Positions 49,195 through 58,793 of a DNA stretch of 64,000 nucleotides are shown one piece after another. The notes under the pieces are model-generated. The model was not told where the DNA came from. It ran no database searches and was given only the letters and a program-made list of their open reading frames with translations. The DNA is from Chitinophagaceae bacterium (GTDB lineage Bacteria; Bacteroidota; Bacteroidia; Chitinophagales; Chitinophagaceae), in assembly GCA_016787065.1 (NCBI GenBank), contig JAEUVD010000049.1:1-64000 (forward strand), in the 5' to 3' direction. The position numbers and the translations under genes are program-made. Within the stretch, counting starts at the first letter, position 1; every line of letters starts with the position of its first letter.

Positions 49195-50019
49195 ATGAGT
49201 GTTCATAACGATAATAAAGAGTTTAAAAAGATAACAACCCACGCCTTGTTAGCTATGAAGCAACGAGGAGAGAAGATATCGATGTTGACAGCCTATGATT
49301 TTTCGATGGCTCAAATTTTAGATGATGCGGGTATTGATATTTTATTGGTTGGCGATAGTGCTAGTAATGTTATGGCAGGGCACGAAACAACGCTTCCGAT
49401 TACATTAGATCAAATGATTTATCATGCCTCATCGGTTATACGGGCTGTAGAACGCTCCTTGGTGGTAGTAGATCTACCTTTTGGTTCGTATCAAGGTAAT
49501 TCAAAGGAGGCCTTGAATAGCGCCATTCGCATCATGAAAGAGGCTGGCGCACATTCAATAAAAATGGAAGGTGGTATTGAAATTATTGAGTCGGTAAAAC
49601 GTATTATTTCGGCTGGTGTACCCGTTATGGGTCATTTAGGATTAACACCACAAAGCATATATAAATTTGGAACGTACACCGTGCGAGCAAAAGAAGAAGC
49701 CGAAGCGGAAGAGTTAATCAATAATGCTCATTTGTTAGAAGAGGCTGGTTGCTTCGCCATTGTTTTAGAAAAAATTCCGGCAACCTTAGGAAAGCGTGTT
49801 GCGGAAGAAATTAAAATACCGATTATTGGTATTGGTGCGGGAAAACATGTTGACGGACAAGTGTTGGTTATGCATGATATGCTTGGAATCAATAAGGAAT
49901 TCAGTCCTCGGTTTTTACGTCGTTACCTGAATTTATACGATCAGATATTGGATGCTACACGTCGCTATATTCAAGATGTGAAATCGGAAGACTTCCCCAA
50001 TGAAAAGGAGCAATACTAA
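49195..50019 (+). CDS. panB: 3-methyl-2-oxobutanoate hydroxymethyltransferase
   Basis: The 274-residue enzyme makes ketopantoate from 2-oxoisovalerate and methylene-tetrahydrofolate in pantothenate synthesis. Typical motifs are [62 protein letters not shown] and [17 protein letters not shown]. The N-terminus has a short extension ([12 protein letters not shown]) compared with the usual start. No other pan gene is adjacent. Confidence 0.97.
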   Translation: MSVHNDNKEFKKITTHALLAMKQRGEKISMLTAYDFSMAQILDDAGIDILLVGDSASNVMAGHETTLPITLDQMIYHASSVIRAVERSLVVVDLPFGSYQGNSKEALNSAIRIMKEAGAHSIKMEGGIEIIESVKRIISAGVPVMGHLGLTPQSIYKFGTYTVRAKEEAEAEELINNAHLLEEAGCFAIVLEKIPATLGKRVAEEIKIPIIGIGAGKHVDGQVLVMHDMLGINKEFSPRFLRRYLNLYDQILDATRRYIQDVKSEDFPNEKEQY

Positions 50020-50356
50020 CGGACCGTAAGCTAGTACTATTATTAGATTTCCATATCAGAGTATTGTATTCAAAATGCAAGGATACAACGCCCCATTTGT
50101 ATTGAATCAGGTAAACTTCTATGTTTCAAAAAAACATAAAGGGAAGGAATTCGAATTGAAATGGTATTACATTTTCCGTCAGAATTCCTGAAAAATTCCA
50201 CTTTGAAGCATTGTTGTAGTGTCATCAAACCATTCATTTAAAAAATACAACGGTTCATTGTTCTTTTTATACGCTTACATAAACAAAATTTCAACGCAAG
50301 TTTAATTCCATAGAGTTTTGGGACTGAATTAGAATTTAACCATAAAAAATTAAATC
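50020..50356. other. Intergenic stretch upstream of the giant M4 gene
   Basis: About 337 bases without a gene. It includes an 8-bp inverted pair (AGGAATTC near 50145 and GAATTCCT near 50181) but no T-run, so I do not call a terminator. No RNA gene or element is recognised. Confidence 0.5.
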
Positions 50357-53300
50357 ATGACAGCCAACTTCTCCCAAAAAACAGCGCAACGAATACGTTC
50401 TTTTCGTGCGTTATTCTTACTCGTGAGCTGTGTGTTGACTTTACAACTACACGCTCAAAAACGAGAAGCATTCAGTGAAATTAAAACCTGGTGCGAACCA
50501 TTTAAATCGATTGAATTCTTGCAATTTAAAGAATCCTCTAAGGTTTCATCCGATGAGTTTCTACTTCATGCCGGCGAATGGCTGAATTTACCAACGGAAA
50601 CTGAAATGAAATTACTCGATACACGAACCGATGAATATGGTATTACACATCGGAAATATCAACAGTACTATAAGAATGTTCCGGTGATGGGTGGCGAAAT
50701 GATTCTGAATGAAAAGAATGGCCGTTTACTGTACATCAATGGCATGTATATGACTGTTTCCCAATCGAAGGCTACACCCGAAATTAATCAGGAGGAAGCA
50801 TTCAAACGTTCGTTGTCACATATTAACGCCACAGACTATACTTGGCTCGATCATCATCAGGAGGATAGTACTGCAACCAACACCCATACACATGAAAAAC
50901 CAACCGGGGAACTCTGGTGGGTAAGCAATATGGCCGCTACACCGGAAGAACGCACATACACCCTTGGTTGGAAATATCGTATCACCGTTCATACCCAATT
51001 AGAATCGCATGATGTTTATTTGAATGCTACTACCGGTGAATTGTTACTTAAAATTCCTTTACAATGGAGCTGCTCTGCCGGTACTTGTCAGACTTTATGG
51101 AACGGACAAAAAACGATTTCCACGAAGTTTCAAACCAATACCTATATTATGAAAAACGATTGTAATTCAGCTAATATTTATATCCGAAATGCTAATAACG
51201 ACTTTAGTACGATAACCGATTATACTGATGTAGATAATAATTGGCCGAGTACTACGTTAGGTAAATACGTTGGACAAACGATGTGGTCGATGGAACGTAC
51301 CCGTGATTATTATGCAACCGTACATAATCGTTTAGGGTATGACTCCGCAGGTTTTGACTTTAATGTGTACCTGAATCCTGGATTCGTAGATAATGCCTAT
51401 TTTGATAGCGGTAGCGACATAATTAAATTTGGAGGTAATGCGCAAGGTGATAGTGCTGTAGTGGCGTTAGATATTGCTGGTCATGAAGCCACACATGGTT
51501 TTGTACACTTTACATCGAATCTTGCCTATTCCAACCAACCGGGTGCTTTGAATGAATCCTTTGCAGATATTTTTGGAGAAATGGTAGAACGTCATGCCTT
51601 AGGTACGCATGATTGGATGCTGGGGACTGATATTTATATGGGAGCGTTTCGTAATATGGCTAATCCAAACCAATTCAATCATCCAGATACCTATTATGGT
51701 TCCAACTATTATGTGGGAAGTTGGGACTATGGAGGTGTTCATGTTAACAGTGGTGTTCAAAATTATTGGTTCTATTTATTAGTAAATGGAGGAAGTGGTG
51801 TGAACGATGATTTGTATGCGTACAATGTTACCGGCATAGGTTATACAAAGGCAAGAAACCTTGCCTATCAAACCATGATTGGGCTAACATCGAACGCCAA
51901 TTTTAGTAGTTCTAAAGATTTATCGATTGCTATTGCCACTAATCTTTACGGACAATGCAGTGCTGAAGTGATGGCGGTTAGAAAAGCTTGGGCTGCTGTT
52001 GGCGTTGGCGATACATTTTCTGTTTATGAAACGCTTAATACCGTAACCGTTTCGGCTAGTAGCACGAATGTTTGTTCAGGTGCTGCCGTAACTTTAACCG
52101 CTTCAGGAGCTAATTTATATACCTATGCTCCATCACAAGGTACAGGTGCTGTTTATACTGTTTATCCAACCGCCACTACAACCTATACCGTTACCGGCAC
52201 TAACCCGATTGGTAGTTGTGGAGGAACAACAACAATTACTATTACGGTTGCTAAAAACCCTGTAATTACAGCAACTGTATCGGATAATTCTCTTTGTGCA
52301 GGGGAATCGTCTGTTCTTAATGCCTCCATATCTTCTGTATATGATACCTTATCTACAATATACACAGGTTGGTATGATACAGAAGCGCAACAATTCGATT
52401 TAACTGCAAATCAAGCAGTAACCCTACGTGCACTTAATATGAACTTAAGTTATGTTACTCAGGTAAAAGTATGGTATAAGTTTGGTGGCACGAATGGCGC
52501 TAATATTACCAGTTCTGCTGGTTGGACGCCTTGGGGAGGAATTATTAATGTTATTCCGGCAGGACAAGGGAATAAATCTTTCGTGCAACTTCCGTATGCT
52601 TTAAATCTTTCTGCCGGCCAAACCGTAGCCATTCTTGTTGCAACAAATGGCTATATTAATGTTGAAACAGGTAGCAGCCAAAATCCGATGATTTTTCAGG
52701 ATGGTAATATTAGTGTTAAACAAGGTGTTTACGGTACAGGCTTCAATGGAACCTTTGATTTACATTTCACACTCGGCGTATTTAATGGCGATGTAATTTA
52801 TAATGTTCAACTAGCAAGTTACTCGTGGACACCCTCAGCAACTTTATCTTCCTCCAGTATTTTTAATCCAACATGTACACCAACTGCCACTACAACGTAT
52901 ACGGTAACAGCAGCTACAAGTAGTGGCTGTACCTCAACCGCATCTAAAACAGTTTATGTAAATGCTAAACCGCAAATACAATCGGTAGTAACCGGTGCAA
53001 GTCCTTTGTGTGCGGGTGCTTCAACTACCATAACAGCTAACGCCTTATCGTCGGAATTCGATCAGCTTATTACAAGCGCTACATCCAGTAATTATTCTGG
53101 AGGTGCAGCCTTTAATGTTACAACAACGAAAGCCATTAGTATTAACAGTTTTAGTATAATTACCGATAATAGCACTCAAGCCGAAATATGGTTCAAAGTA
53201 GGTGGTTATGGCGGTACTGATTTTACTACTTCTAGTGGTTGGACAAAACTTGGTAATACGATTTCTTTCTCGCCACTTGGTTTAGGTACGTTTACAAATG

Positions 53301-56158
53301 TATTTCCTTCTGTTACAATGAATATCCCAGCAGGTGCAACGTATGGTTTTGTTATCGTTACCAATGGAATGCTTCGATATAAAAATGGTACGGCCATAGG
53401 TAATGTGGTAAGTTCAAATGAAGATGTTTCCTTGTTTGAAGGTCATGCTGGAAGTGGTTTTGGTGGAAACTTCAATTTCAATCTTTCACCAAAAATATGG
53501 TGTGGCAAAATTTCATATGCTGTAGATAATCAAATTACCGGTTATGCTTGGACGGGTGGTGCATCCACACTGAGCAGCACTACTATTGCTAACCCAACGG
53601 CTTCCCCTACATCAAGTACAACATACACGGTTACTGTTACCGATGGGAATAGTTGTACAAACTCGGCTACTAAAAAATTATTTGTGCGAGCAAATCCTCA
53701 ACTTGTAGTTGCTGCTTCACCGGCAGCGATATGTAGTGGTGGAACTGCTCAAATGATGATTGGTAATGGAACCGTAGAACTTGATGCAATACAAACAAGT
53801 GCAAGCGGTACAAATACGACGGCAACCAATGGTGGTGTTATGTTTAATGTAAGTACAATCCGACCCATTACGTTAAATGGCGTAAAACTGCATATTCAAA
53901 CCGGGGCCACCTTAGCAGAAGTGTGGTATAAAACAACAAGCTATGGTAATGCTAATGTTACTTCATCAACCGGGTGGACCAAACTAGGAAATACGGTAAG
54001 CATTAGTGCAGCCGGTAATGGTGCTTTCACTGATATTCCTCTTTCAACATCACTCAATATTCCTGCCAATACCACGTATGGTATTGCCATAGTTTGTAAT
54101 GGAATAGTGCGTTATACTTCAGGAACAAGTATTGGAACAACGATTGAAACAACTCCTGAGTTAAGTATTACACAAGGACATGCCGGTACTGGTTTTAATG
54201 GTGTATTTAATTTTACAACCAGTCCGGTTATCATGAATGGCATGCTATCATATTCGGTTCAACCTTCCTATACTTCGTATCAATGGGCTCCTACTACCGG
54301 AGTTAGTAACCCAACATCGTCTGCCCCTAGTGTGCAACCATCGGCTTCTACACCATATACCGTTACAGTAACGGATATGAATGGCTGTACCGGAAATGCA
54401 AGTGTTGGTGTTACCGTGATGAATCCGTATGTTGGTACGGCCACGCTAACAGCATCATCACCATGTTTAGGAAATGCGGCAACCATGCAATACACACAAC
54501 CTAGCGGCAATCAATGTCATGGTGTATTACAAACCGGATTTGCAGGTTCCTATGCGCCGGCAACATGGACTACCGTGGCAGGCGGATTAGGTAATATTAC
54601 AACGTCTTCTGCTCCATCATCGGTTTCTATAACATCAGGTAATACAGGAGTTAATACAACCAATAGCACTGCATGGCAACATAGTATTTTATGTTCTGGT
54701 TATGTAACATTTAATTGGACTTATACAACCGGTGATGTTAATCCAACCAAAGACTATCCTCGTTACTCCATTAATGGTGGAACGGCACAAGTATTACCTG
54801 GTTTTAAAAATGGTTTATACGATCCTAACTATCAAAGTGGTACCTTTTCTATGTATTTGAATGCGGGCGATGTATTACAAATTCAGGCATATACACAAAA
54901 TAATATGAATGGTGCTTGTACAATTACCTTAGTAGGTTTTTCAGCACCTTATTCAACTACGAGTGCACAAACGGTGCAATGGTACACGCAAGCCGTTGGT
55001 GGATCGTTGTTAGGTAGTGGTTCATCTTTAAATACAACGTTTAATACCTTGGGTAATCAAACGTTTTATGCCGCTATAACAAATACGGCCAATGGCTGTT
55101 CTATATTAAATAGAGTGCCAACGAATACCATCAATGTAAGTCAGCCAAATGTAAGTGCCTCTGCATTAAATGCAGTATGTAGTGGAAGTTCCATTGCATT
55201 AACTGCGAATGGAGCATCAATCTATAATTGGCAACCGGGTAATTTAAATGGCGGAGCCGTGTATGTGAATCCAACCTCAACAACAGTTTATACTGTTACC
55301 GGAACATCAAGTTTAGGTTGTACAAATACTGCAACTAAGTTAATTACAGTATATGCTTTACCAAATGTTCAAGTTACGGCAAGCAGTAATACGGTTAGTT
55401 GTAATAGCAGTTCAACCTTAACCGCGAGTGGTGCAGACAGCTACTTCTGGATGCCAAGCTTCACAGCAGGAAGCAGCCTGATGGTAACACCAACTACTAC
55501 CACTACGTATACCGTTACCGGAACATCCTTGCAAGGTTGTACAGCAACAGCAACCCAAACCATAACGGTTGTTCCTTGTCCGAGTGGAAACCTCTTGATG
55601 TTGGTATATGTTGAAGGTTACTACGATCAAGGTGGATTTATGAAACCGGTGTTAAATAACCAAGGTGTATTGGCGCCTACGAATGTTGCTGATTCGGTAA
55701 CTATTGAATTTCGTGATGTCTCATCAGCACACAACTTAGTTCACTCGGCAAATGCGCTGTTAGAAACAAACGGGGTAGTGCATTGTAGTTTCCCAAATGC
55801 TTTAATTGGAGGAAGTTATTACATCGTATTTAAACATCGGAATGCCTTAGAAACTTGGAGCGGAACACCGGTATTGTTATCAAATTCTTCGTACTATGAT
55901 TTTTCATATGATCCGAATCAAGCTTACGGTCAAAACATGAAAGAACTTTATCCTGGTTTCTGGTTTTTATATAGTGGCGATTTGAATCAGGATGGATCTA
56001 TTGATGTATTTGATTATCTGTTAATGGAACCAGACATTACATCCGGTGCAAGTGGCTACTTTGCAACTGATTTAACCGGAGATGGAAGTGTAGATGTATT
56101 CGATTATATTTTATTAAATCAAAATATAGAAAACGGTATTAGTAAAGCGCAACCCTAA
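50357..56158 (+). CDS. Giant secreted M4 (thermolysin-like) metallopeptidase with repeat modules and dockerin-like C-terminus
   Basis: A 1933-residue exported protein: signal peptide (ending LHAQ), FTP/PepSY propeptide (about residues 60-225), and an M4 zinc peptidase domain with HEATH (His376/His380) and Glu400 in NESFAD, the thermolysin spacing of 20. Ig-like CSG repeats follow, into which three copies of a roughly 160-residue module (WYKFGG/WFKVGGYGG/WYKTTSYG ... GWTKLGNT ... ITQGHAGTGFNG) are inserted at about residues 658-825, 898-1058 and 1135-1298. The end, from residue 1745, is the module shared with the protein at 27238-29142 (HRNALETWS, then DLNQDGSIDVFDY and DLTGDGSVDVFDY). No T9SS type A domain is present. 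It is probably a surface or secreted protease. Confidence 0.92.
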   Translation: MTANFSQKTAQRIRSFRALFLLVSCVLTLQLHAQKREAFSEIKTWCEPFKSIEFLQFKESSKVSSDEFLLHAGEWLNLPTETEMKLLDTRTDEYGITHRKYQQYYKNVPVMGGEMILNEKNGRLLYINGMYMTVSQSKATPEINQEEAFKRSLSHINATDYTWLDHHQEDSTATNTHTHEKPTGELWWVSNMAATPEERTYTLGWKYRITVHTQLESHDVYLNATTGELLLKIPLQWSCSAGTCQTLWNGQKTISTKFQTNTYIMKNDCNSANIYIRNANNDFSTITDYTDVDNNWPSTTLGKYVGQTMWSMERTRDYYATVHNRLGYDSAGFDFNVYLNPGFVDNAYFDSGSDIIKFGGNAQGDSAVVALDIAGHEATHGFVHFTSNLAYSNQPGALNESFADIFGEMVERHALGTHDWMLGTDIYMGAFRNMANPNQFNHPDTYYGSNYYVGSWDYGGVHVNSGVQNYWFYLLVNGGSGVNDDLYAYNVTGIGYTKARNLAYQTMIGLTSNANFSSSKDLSIAIATNLYGQCSAEVMAVRKAWAAVGVGDTFSVYETLNTVTVSASSTNVCSGAAVTLTASGANLYTYAPSQGTGAVYTVYPTATTTYTVTGTNPIGSCGGTTTITITVAKNPVITATVSDNSLCAGESSVLNASISSVYDTLSTIYTGWYDTEAQQFDLTANQAVTLRALNMNLSYVTQVKVWYKFGGTNGANITSSAGWTPWGGIINVIPAGQGNKSFVQLPYALNLSAGQTVAILVATNGYINVETGSSQNPMIFQDGNISVKQGVYGTGFNGTFDLHFTLGVFNGDVIYNVQLASYSWTPSATLSSSSIFNPTCTPTATTTYTVTAATSSGCTSTASKTVYVNAKPQIQSVVTGASPLCAGASTTITANALSSEFDQLITSATSSNYSGGAAFNVTTTKAISINSFSIITDNSTQAEIWFKVGGYGGTDFTTSSGWTKLGNTISFSPLGLGTFTNVFPSVTMNIPAGATYGFVIVTNGMLRYKNGTAIGNVVSSNEDVSLFEGHAGSGFGGNFNFNLSPKIWCGKISYAVDNQITGYAWTGGASTLSSTTIANPTASPTSSTTYTVTVTDGNSCTNSATKKLFVRANPQLVVAASPAAICSGGTAQMMIGNGTVELDAIQTSASGTNTTATNGGVMFNVSTIRPITLNGVKLHIQTGATLAEVWYKTTSYGNANVTSSTGWTKLGNTVSISAAGNGAFTDIPLSTSLNIPANTTYGIAIVCNGIVRYTSGTSIGTTIETTPELSITQGHAGTGFNGVFNFTTSPVIMNGMLSYSVQPSYTSYQWAPTTGVSNPTSSAPSVQPSASTPYTVTVTDMNGCTGNASVGVTVMNPYVGTATLTASSPCLGNAATMQYTQPSGNQCHGVLQTGFAGSYAPATWTTVAGGLGNITTSSAPSSVSITSGNTGVNTTNSTAWQHSILCSGYVTFNWTYTTGDVNPTKDYPRYSINGGTAQVLPGFKNGLYDPNYQSGTFSMYLNAGDVLQIQAYTQNNMNGACTITLVGFSAPYSTTSAQTVQWYTQAVGGSLLGSGSSLNTTFNTLGNQTFYAAITNTANGCSILNRVPTNTINVSQPNVSASALNAVCSGSSIALTANGASIYNWQPGNLNGGAVYVNPTSTTVYTVTGTSSLGCTNTATKLITVYALPNVQVTASSNTVSCNSSSTLTASGADSYFWMPSFTAGSSLMVTPTTTTTYTVTGTSLQGCTATATQTITVVPCPSGNLLMLVYVEGYYDQGGFMKPVLNNQGVLAPTNVADSVTIEFRDVSSAHNLVHSANALLETNGVVHCSFPNALIGGSYYIVFKHRNALETWSGTPVLLSNSSYYDFSYDPNQAYGQNMKELYPGFWFLYSGDLNQDGSIDVFDYLLMEPDITSGASGYFATDLTGDGSVDVFDYILLNQNIENGISKAQP

Positions 56159-56184
56159 CCAATAGTTATATCAAACAAGGGATA

Positions 56185-56219
56185 GATAGTCATTCTTCGA
56201 AGAGGAGAGTGGCTATCTT
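56185..56219 (+). terminator. Possible terminator after the giant M4 gene
   Basis: GATAGTCATTCT can pair with AGAGTGGCTATC (including G-T pairs) around a 10-base loop. The following T-run is weak (CTTCGTTT), so this is uncertain. Confidence 0.4.
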
Positions 56220-56240
56220 CGTTTAGGGCTATATTTTTAA

Positions 56241-56524
56241 GGAACACGGATTTTTTAGGATTTTTAAGATTCTTTATGATTTTTCTGAGTAGCTAAAGTT
56301 TTCATAAACGCTTATGATTTAATTCTTATTGAATCATAACCATCTTAAAAAAATCCGTGTTCTTTTAAAAGGAATTTTATTTCAAATTGAATCATAACAA
56401 TCTTAAAAAATCCTCGTTCCTTTTACTTAGCATAGTATTTCAAAATAAATCATAACAATCTTAAGAAATCCGCGTTCCCTTCGACGCAATTGTATTTCTA
56501 ATTACATCATAACCATCCGTTCCA
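56241..56524. repeat. Inverted-repeat element with tandemly repeated right ends, copy 2
   Basis: The left end GGAACACGGATTTTTTAGG starts at 56241. At 56332, 56390, 56448 and about 56505 there are copies of the opposite end (AATCATAACAATCTTAAAAA followed by ATCCGCGTTCC-like), spaced 58, 58 and 57 bp. The last copy has a central deletion. The ends match those of the element at 45550-45714. With the possible terminator at 56185-56219 this accounts for most of the 381-base gap before the VOC gene. No gene lies inside. Confidence 0.65.
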
Positions 56525-56539
56525 TACGAAATACATGAA

Positions 56540-56968
56540 CTACTTCGTTTGTGGCGTGAAATCGATCATCCATTCGATTCCGTATTTATCGCGCAACATA
56601 CCGAAATATGTACCCCAGGGGCTATCGGATAGGGGCATTTCAATTTGTCCATCCGTTGCCAAACCATGAAACAATTTATCCGCCTGTTCTTTACTATCTG
56701 CTTTGATTACGATTTTGCTTCGATTTTCATTTTCGTTAGTACGACCTAACGCTTCGGGCACATCATTCGCCATTAAACTACTTGGTCCAATAGGCAATTC
56801 GATATGCATGATTTTATTTTCCTCATGTGCTGAAACCGGGAAGTCTTCACTTTTTAAATCCTTGAACCGAATTATTTTAGAAAACGATCCTCCAAAAATG
56901 GATTGATAAAAATTGAAAGCTTCTTCAGCGTTACCATTGAAGTTAATATGTGGATGAATGCTTGCCAT
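56540..56968 (-). CDS. VOC family (PhnB/glyoxalase-like) protein
   Basis: A 142-residue protein of the PhnB/YjdN-like vicinal-oxygen-chelate family (HINFNGNAEEAFNFYQSIFGG; SSLMANDVP; SKEQADKLFHGLATDGQIEMPLSDSPWGTYFGMLRDKYGIEWMIDF). Members bind a metal or small ligand, but most, probably including this one, have no known reaction. It is a single-gene unit flanked by repeats. Confidence 0.9.
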   Translation of the reverse strand: MASIHPHINFNGNAEEAFNFYQSIFGGSFSKIIRFKDLKSEDFPVSAHEENKIMHIELPIGPSSLMANDVPEALGRTNENENRSKIVIKADSKEQADKLFHGLATDGQIEMPLSDSPWGTYFGMLRDKYGIEWMIDFTPQTK

Positions 56969-57234
56969 TTTAATTTTTTTACAACATTAGCTCATATTCT
57001 GTTTTGTACAAAACCGATTTGATTTGGAAGAAAAGTAGAGGCTTCAATACTTGAATTCCTTTGTATTTAGAAACGGCCGACGTATGAAATGCAATACAAC
57101 AGGACGTATTGGTTTCAATATGAAAAAATCAATCAAGTTTATATCGGTATAATTACACGTTATGATCTTGACATAATGGAATTAACAACCCTGCCTTGGA
57201 TATGAATTGAAATTGGGAGGGATAAAAAAATAAT

Positions 57235-57621
57235 CTAGTTTAAATCAGAAAGACTATTTTCCTGAAGCGCTGGAGAGCTAGCAGTTAAATCGTTGATTAC
57301 TTTTTCAACCGCCTCTGGAGGTAGCGACTCCAGGAATTTGATCATGGATTTACTGGATTGTTTTTTTCGGATGGCGTTATGCAGGGGATGATTGTTTGGT
57401 AAATTCAATTTGACATCGGTGCGGAGCACCATCAAGTCGTTCGGTGTACAACTCAAGCGTTTGCAGATCCTAAATATATCCTTGAGGTTAATATTTTTAG
57501 TGGTGCCGTCGAGCAAGTTAGAGGCCTTGCTTTTTGAGCAGTTGAGGGTTTTACTCAGCCAAACAATGGGGTGTATAATACCGGAACGGTGTAATTTATT
57601 GAGGATATCGTATTCAAGCAT
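57235..57621 (-). CDS. XRE-like helix-turn-helix regulator
   Basis: A 128-residue protein whose first 65 residues fit a Cro/C1-type helix-turn-helix (GIIHPIVWLSKTLNCSKSKASNLLDGTTKNINLKDIFRICKRLSCTPNDLMVL), a pattern I know from Bacteroidota XRE regulators. The C-terminal half (SKSMIKFLESLPPEAVEKVINDL) is a short helical tail. A perfect -7 box lies 18 bases upstream. It points away from the restriction-modification operon, so it could regulate that operon or itself; this is only inference from position. Confidence 0.75.
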   Translation of the reverse strand: MLEYDILNKLHRSGIIHPIVWLSKTLNCSKSKASNLLDGTTKNINLKDIFRICKRLSCTPNDLMVLRTDVKLNLPNNHPLHNAIRKKQSSKSMIKFLESLPPEAVEKVINDLTASSPALQENSLSDLN

Positions 57622-57639
57622 AAAAAGAAATTAGTGCAA

Positions 57640-57647
57640 CAAATATA
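57640..57647 (-). promoter_or_regulatory. -7 promoter box (TATATTTG, minus strand)
   Basis: On the minus strand this is a perfect TAnnTTTG match 18 bases before the XRE-like gene's start codon. No -33 TTTG is clear. Confidence 0.5.
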
Positions 57648-57717
57648 GTAGACCGAAGTGTTTTTGAACTCCGAAAGGGTAAAAATTAATTTTAGGGATG
57701 GGTAATAAGACGCCATC

Positions 57718-57957
57718 ATGTCCTTTCTCCAATATCCGAACTCGAGTTCTGATTTTCCGAACCCGAGTGCACATCTTGCTAACCTCAGTGCACATTGGGT
57801 AAACCTCAGTTCGCATTGTGCTAACCACAGTTCGTATTGTGCTAACGACGGTTATCTATGCTTGCACTGCGGTTCTGAATGCTAGAACGATAGTTCAGAT
57901 TGATACGTAAACCGCCGTTGTTGCAATGACGTAAACCGTCATTGTGTCGCAGTCATT
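57718..57957 (+). repeat. 21-bp-periodic tandem array (heptapeptide-like)
   Basis: The anchor AAC (or CAC) recurs at 57739, 57760, 57781, 57802, 57823, 57844, 57865 and 57886, an exact 21-bp period, then at 57910 and 57934 with 24-bp spacing. The consensus is close to AACCTCAGTTCGCATTGTGCT. Plus-strand translation from ATG 57718 gives heptapeptides such as NLSAHWV, NLSSHCA, NHSSYCA, until a stop at 57883; on the minus strand another frame reads LAQYELW, LAQCELR, FTQCALR, LARCALG. All spacings are multiples of three. It lies in an 844-base stretch (57622-58465) with no convincing gene; the rest of that stretch, besides the element at 58234, shows only weaker repeats of similar length. Confidence 0.8.
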
Positions 57958-58233
57958 GCTTCCTGTAAAAATAAAATCGCCCTTTAACCTTGTAAACTGG
58001 CTTCTCCTTTTTATAAAATAGAATCTCGAGGTTATAAAATAAGGTTTCAACTAAGAAGAATACTTCTTTGAGGTTTTCGGATGAGGTTTTGGCTTTGGTT
58101 AGAAGGTAGCGTGTCTTAATAGACGCAGTACTGTGCTGTCATACTAACGGCTAGCAGCTGTTTAACGGGAACCGAGATTGGTGGAATGGGGGTGGTGTTT
58201 GGCGGGATAAACGGTTATGGTTCCAGATAGTAA

Positions 58234-58376
58234 AAGAACGTGGATTATACAGGATGATTAAGATTTGAAAGGATATTTTAACCTTGGAATTTTGGGGAAG
58301 AGGACTTGTAAATACAGATCCTAAAGTTGTAATCTTAAGTTTGAATAATAACAACCTTAAAAAAATCAGTGTTCTA
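58234..58376. repeat. Inverted-repeat element, copy 3 (diverged)
   Basis: The left end AAGAACGTGGATTATACAGG (58234) and the right end, ATAACAACCTTAAAAAAATC followed by AGTGTTCTA (58347-58376), match the element ends at 45550-45714 with more changes. It lies about 50 bases upstream of the promoter of the restriction-modification operon. Confidence 0.55.
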
Positions 58377-58425
58377 TACCACAATTGGGGTATTGTTTTC
58401 AGCTATAAGCCTTCCATTCTTTTCT

Positions 58426-58433
58426 TACATTTG
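58426..58433 (+). promoter_or_regulatory. -7 promoter box (TACATTTG) of the type III R-M operon
   Basis: A perfect TAnnTTTG match 32 bases before the HTH gene's start codon. It is the only good promoter candidate before the four closely spaced genes. Confidence 0.5.
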
Positions 58434-58465
58434 ACACACTTTTATCAACTACGGTAAAAACAACT

Positions 58466-58774
58466 ATGAAAGTCAAAATTCAAGCTATGTACAAGGGACT
58501 CAAAGAGCAACTAGAGGTGTATCTTGAAAAGTTAGCTCCATTCCTTGAAATGGAGATCGCTCAACTGAGTAAAATTAAGAAAGGTATTCGGCAGCTCAAA
58601 CGAGAACAGATACCAATTATTTCCGAAATACTCAAAGCCAGTGCCGATGAATTAATGACACTATGGTTAGCCGACCAGATTTATGCCGTAGTAAAAGATG
58701 AGAAGCTGGCATTGCAGGCCCTGACAGTAAACGAAGACGAAGTAAAAAAGCAAAATAAAAAATTAAAGAAATAA
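58466..58774 (+). CDS. Helix-turn-helix (XRE-like) regulator of the type III R-M operon
   Basis: This 102-residue protein matches the Bacteroidota XRE type with AAFLEMDxAxLSKIExGxRxxxREQ: here APFLEMEIAQLSKIKKGIRQLKREQIPIISEILKASADELMTLWLADQIYAVVKDEKLALQAL. The first helix region (MKVKIQAMYKGLKEQLEVYLEK) departs from the usual sequence, so DNA binding may be altered. It is 19 bases upstream of mod. By analogy with controller proteins of restriction systems, it may time or limit expression of mod and res; that is inference. Confidence 0.78.
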   Translation: MKVKIQAMYKGLKEQLEVYLEKLAPFLEMEIAQLSKIKKGIRQLKREQIPIISEILKASADELMTLWLADQIYAVVKDEKLALQALTVNEDEVKKQNKKLKK

Positions 58775-58793
58775 CCCTAATAACGGAAGCTAT

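Noticed and set aside
50145..50190. Inverted pair AGGAATTC/GAATTCCT as a terminator.
   Set aside because: The arms are self-complementary EcoRI-type palindromes, the loop is long, and no T-run follows.
57631..57828. A 65-codon minus-strand frame with heptapeptide repeats (RTEVYPM, CTEVSKM).
   Set aside because: All frames across a 21-bp array look repetitive. It shares the promoter region of the XRE-like gene, and no start or ribosome signal supports it as a gene.
57718..57957. The periodic array as a CRISPR.
   Set aside because: The units are contiguous 21-mers without unique spacers, they are diverged, and no cas gene is nearby.
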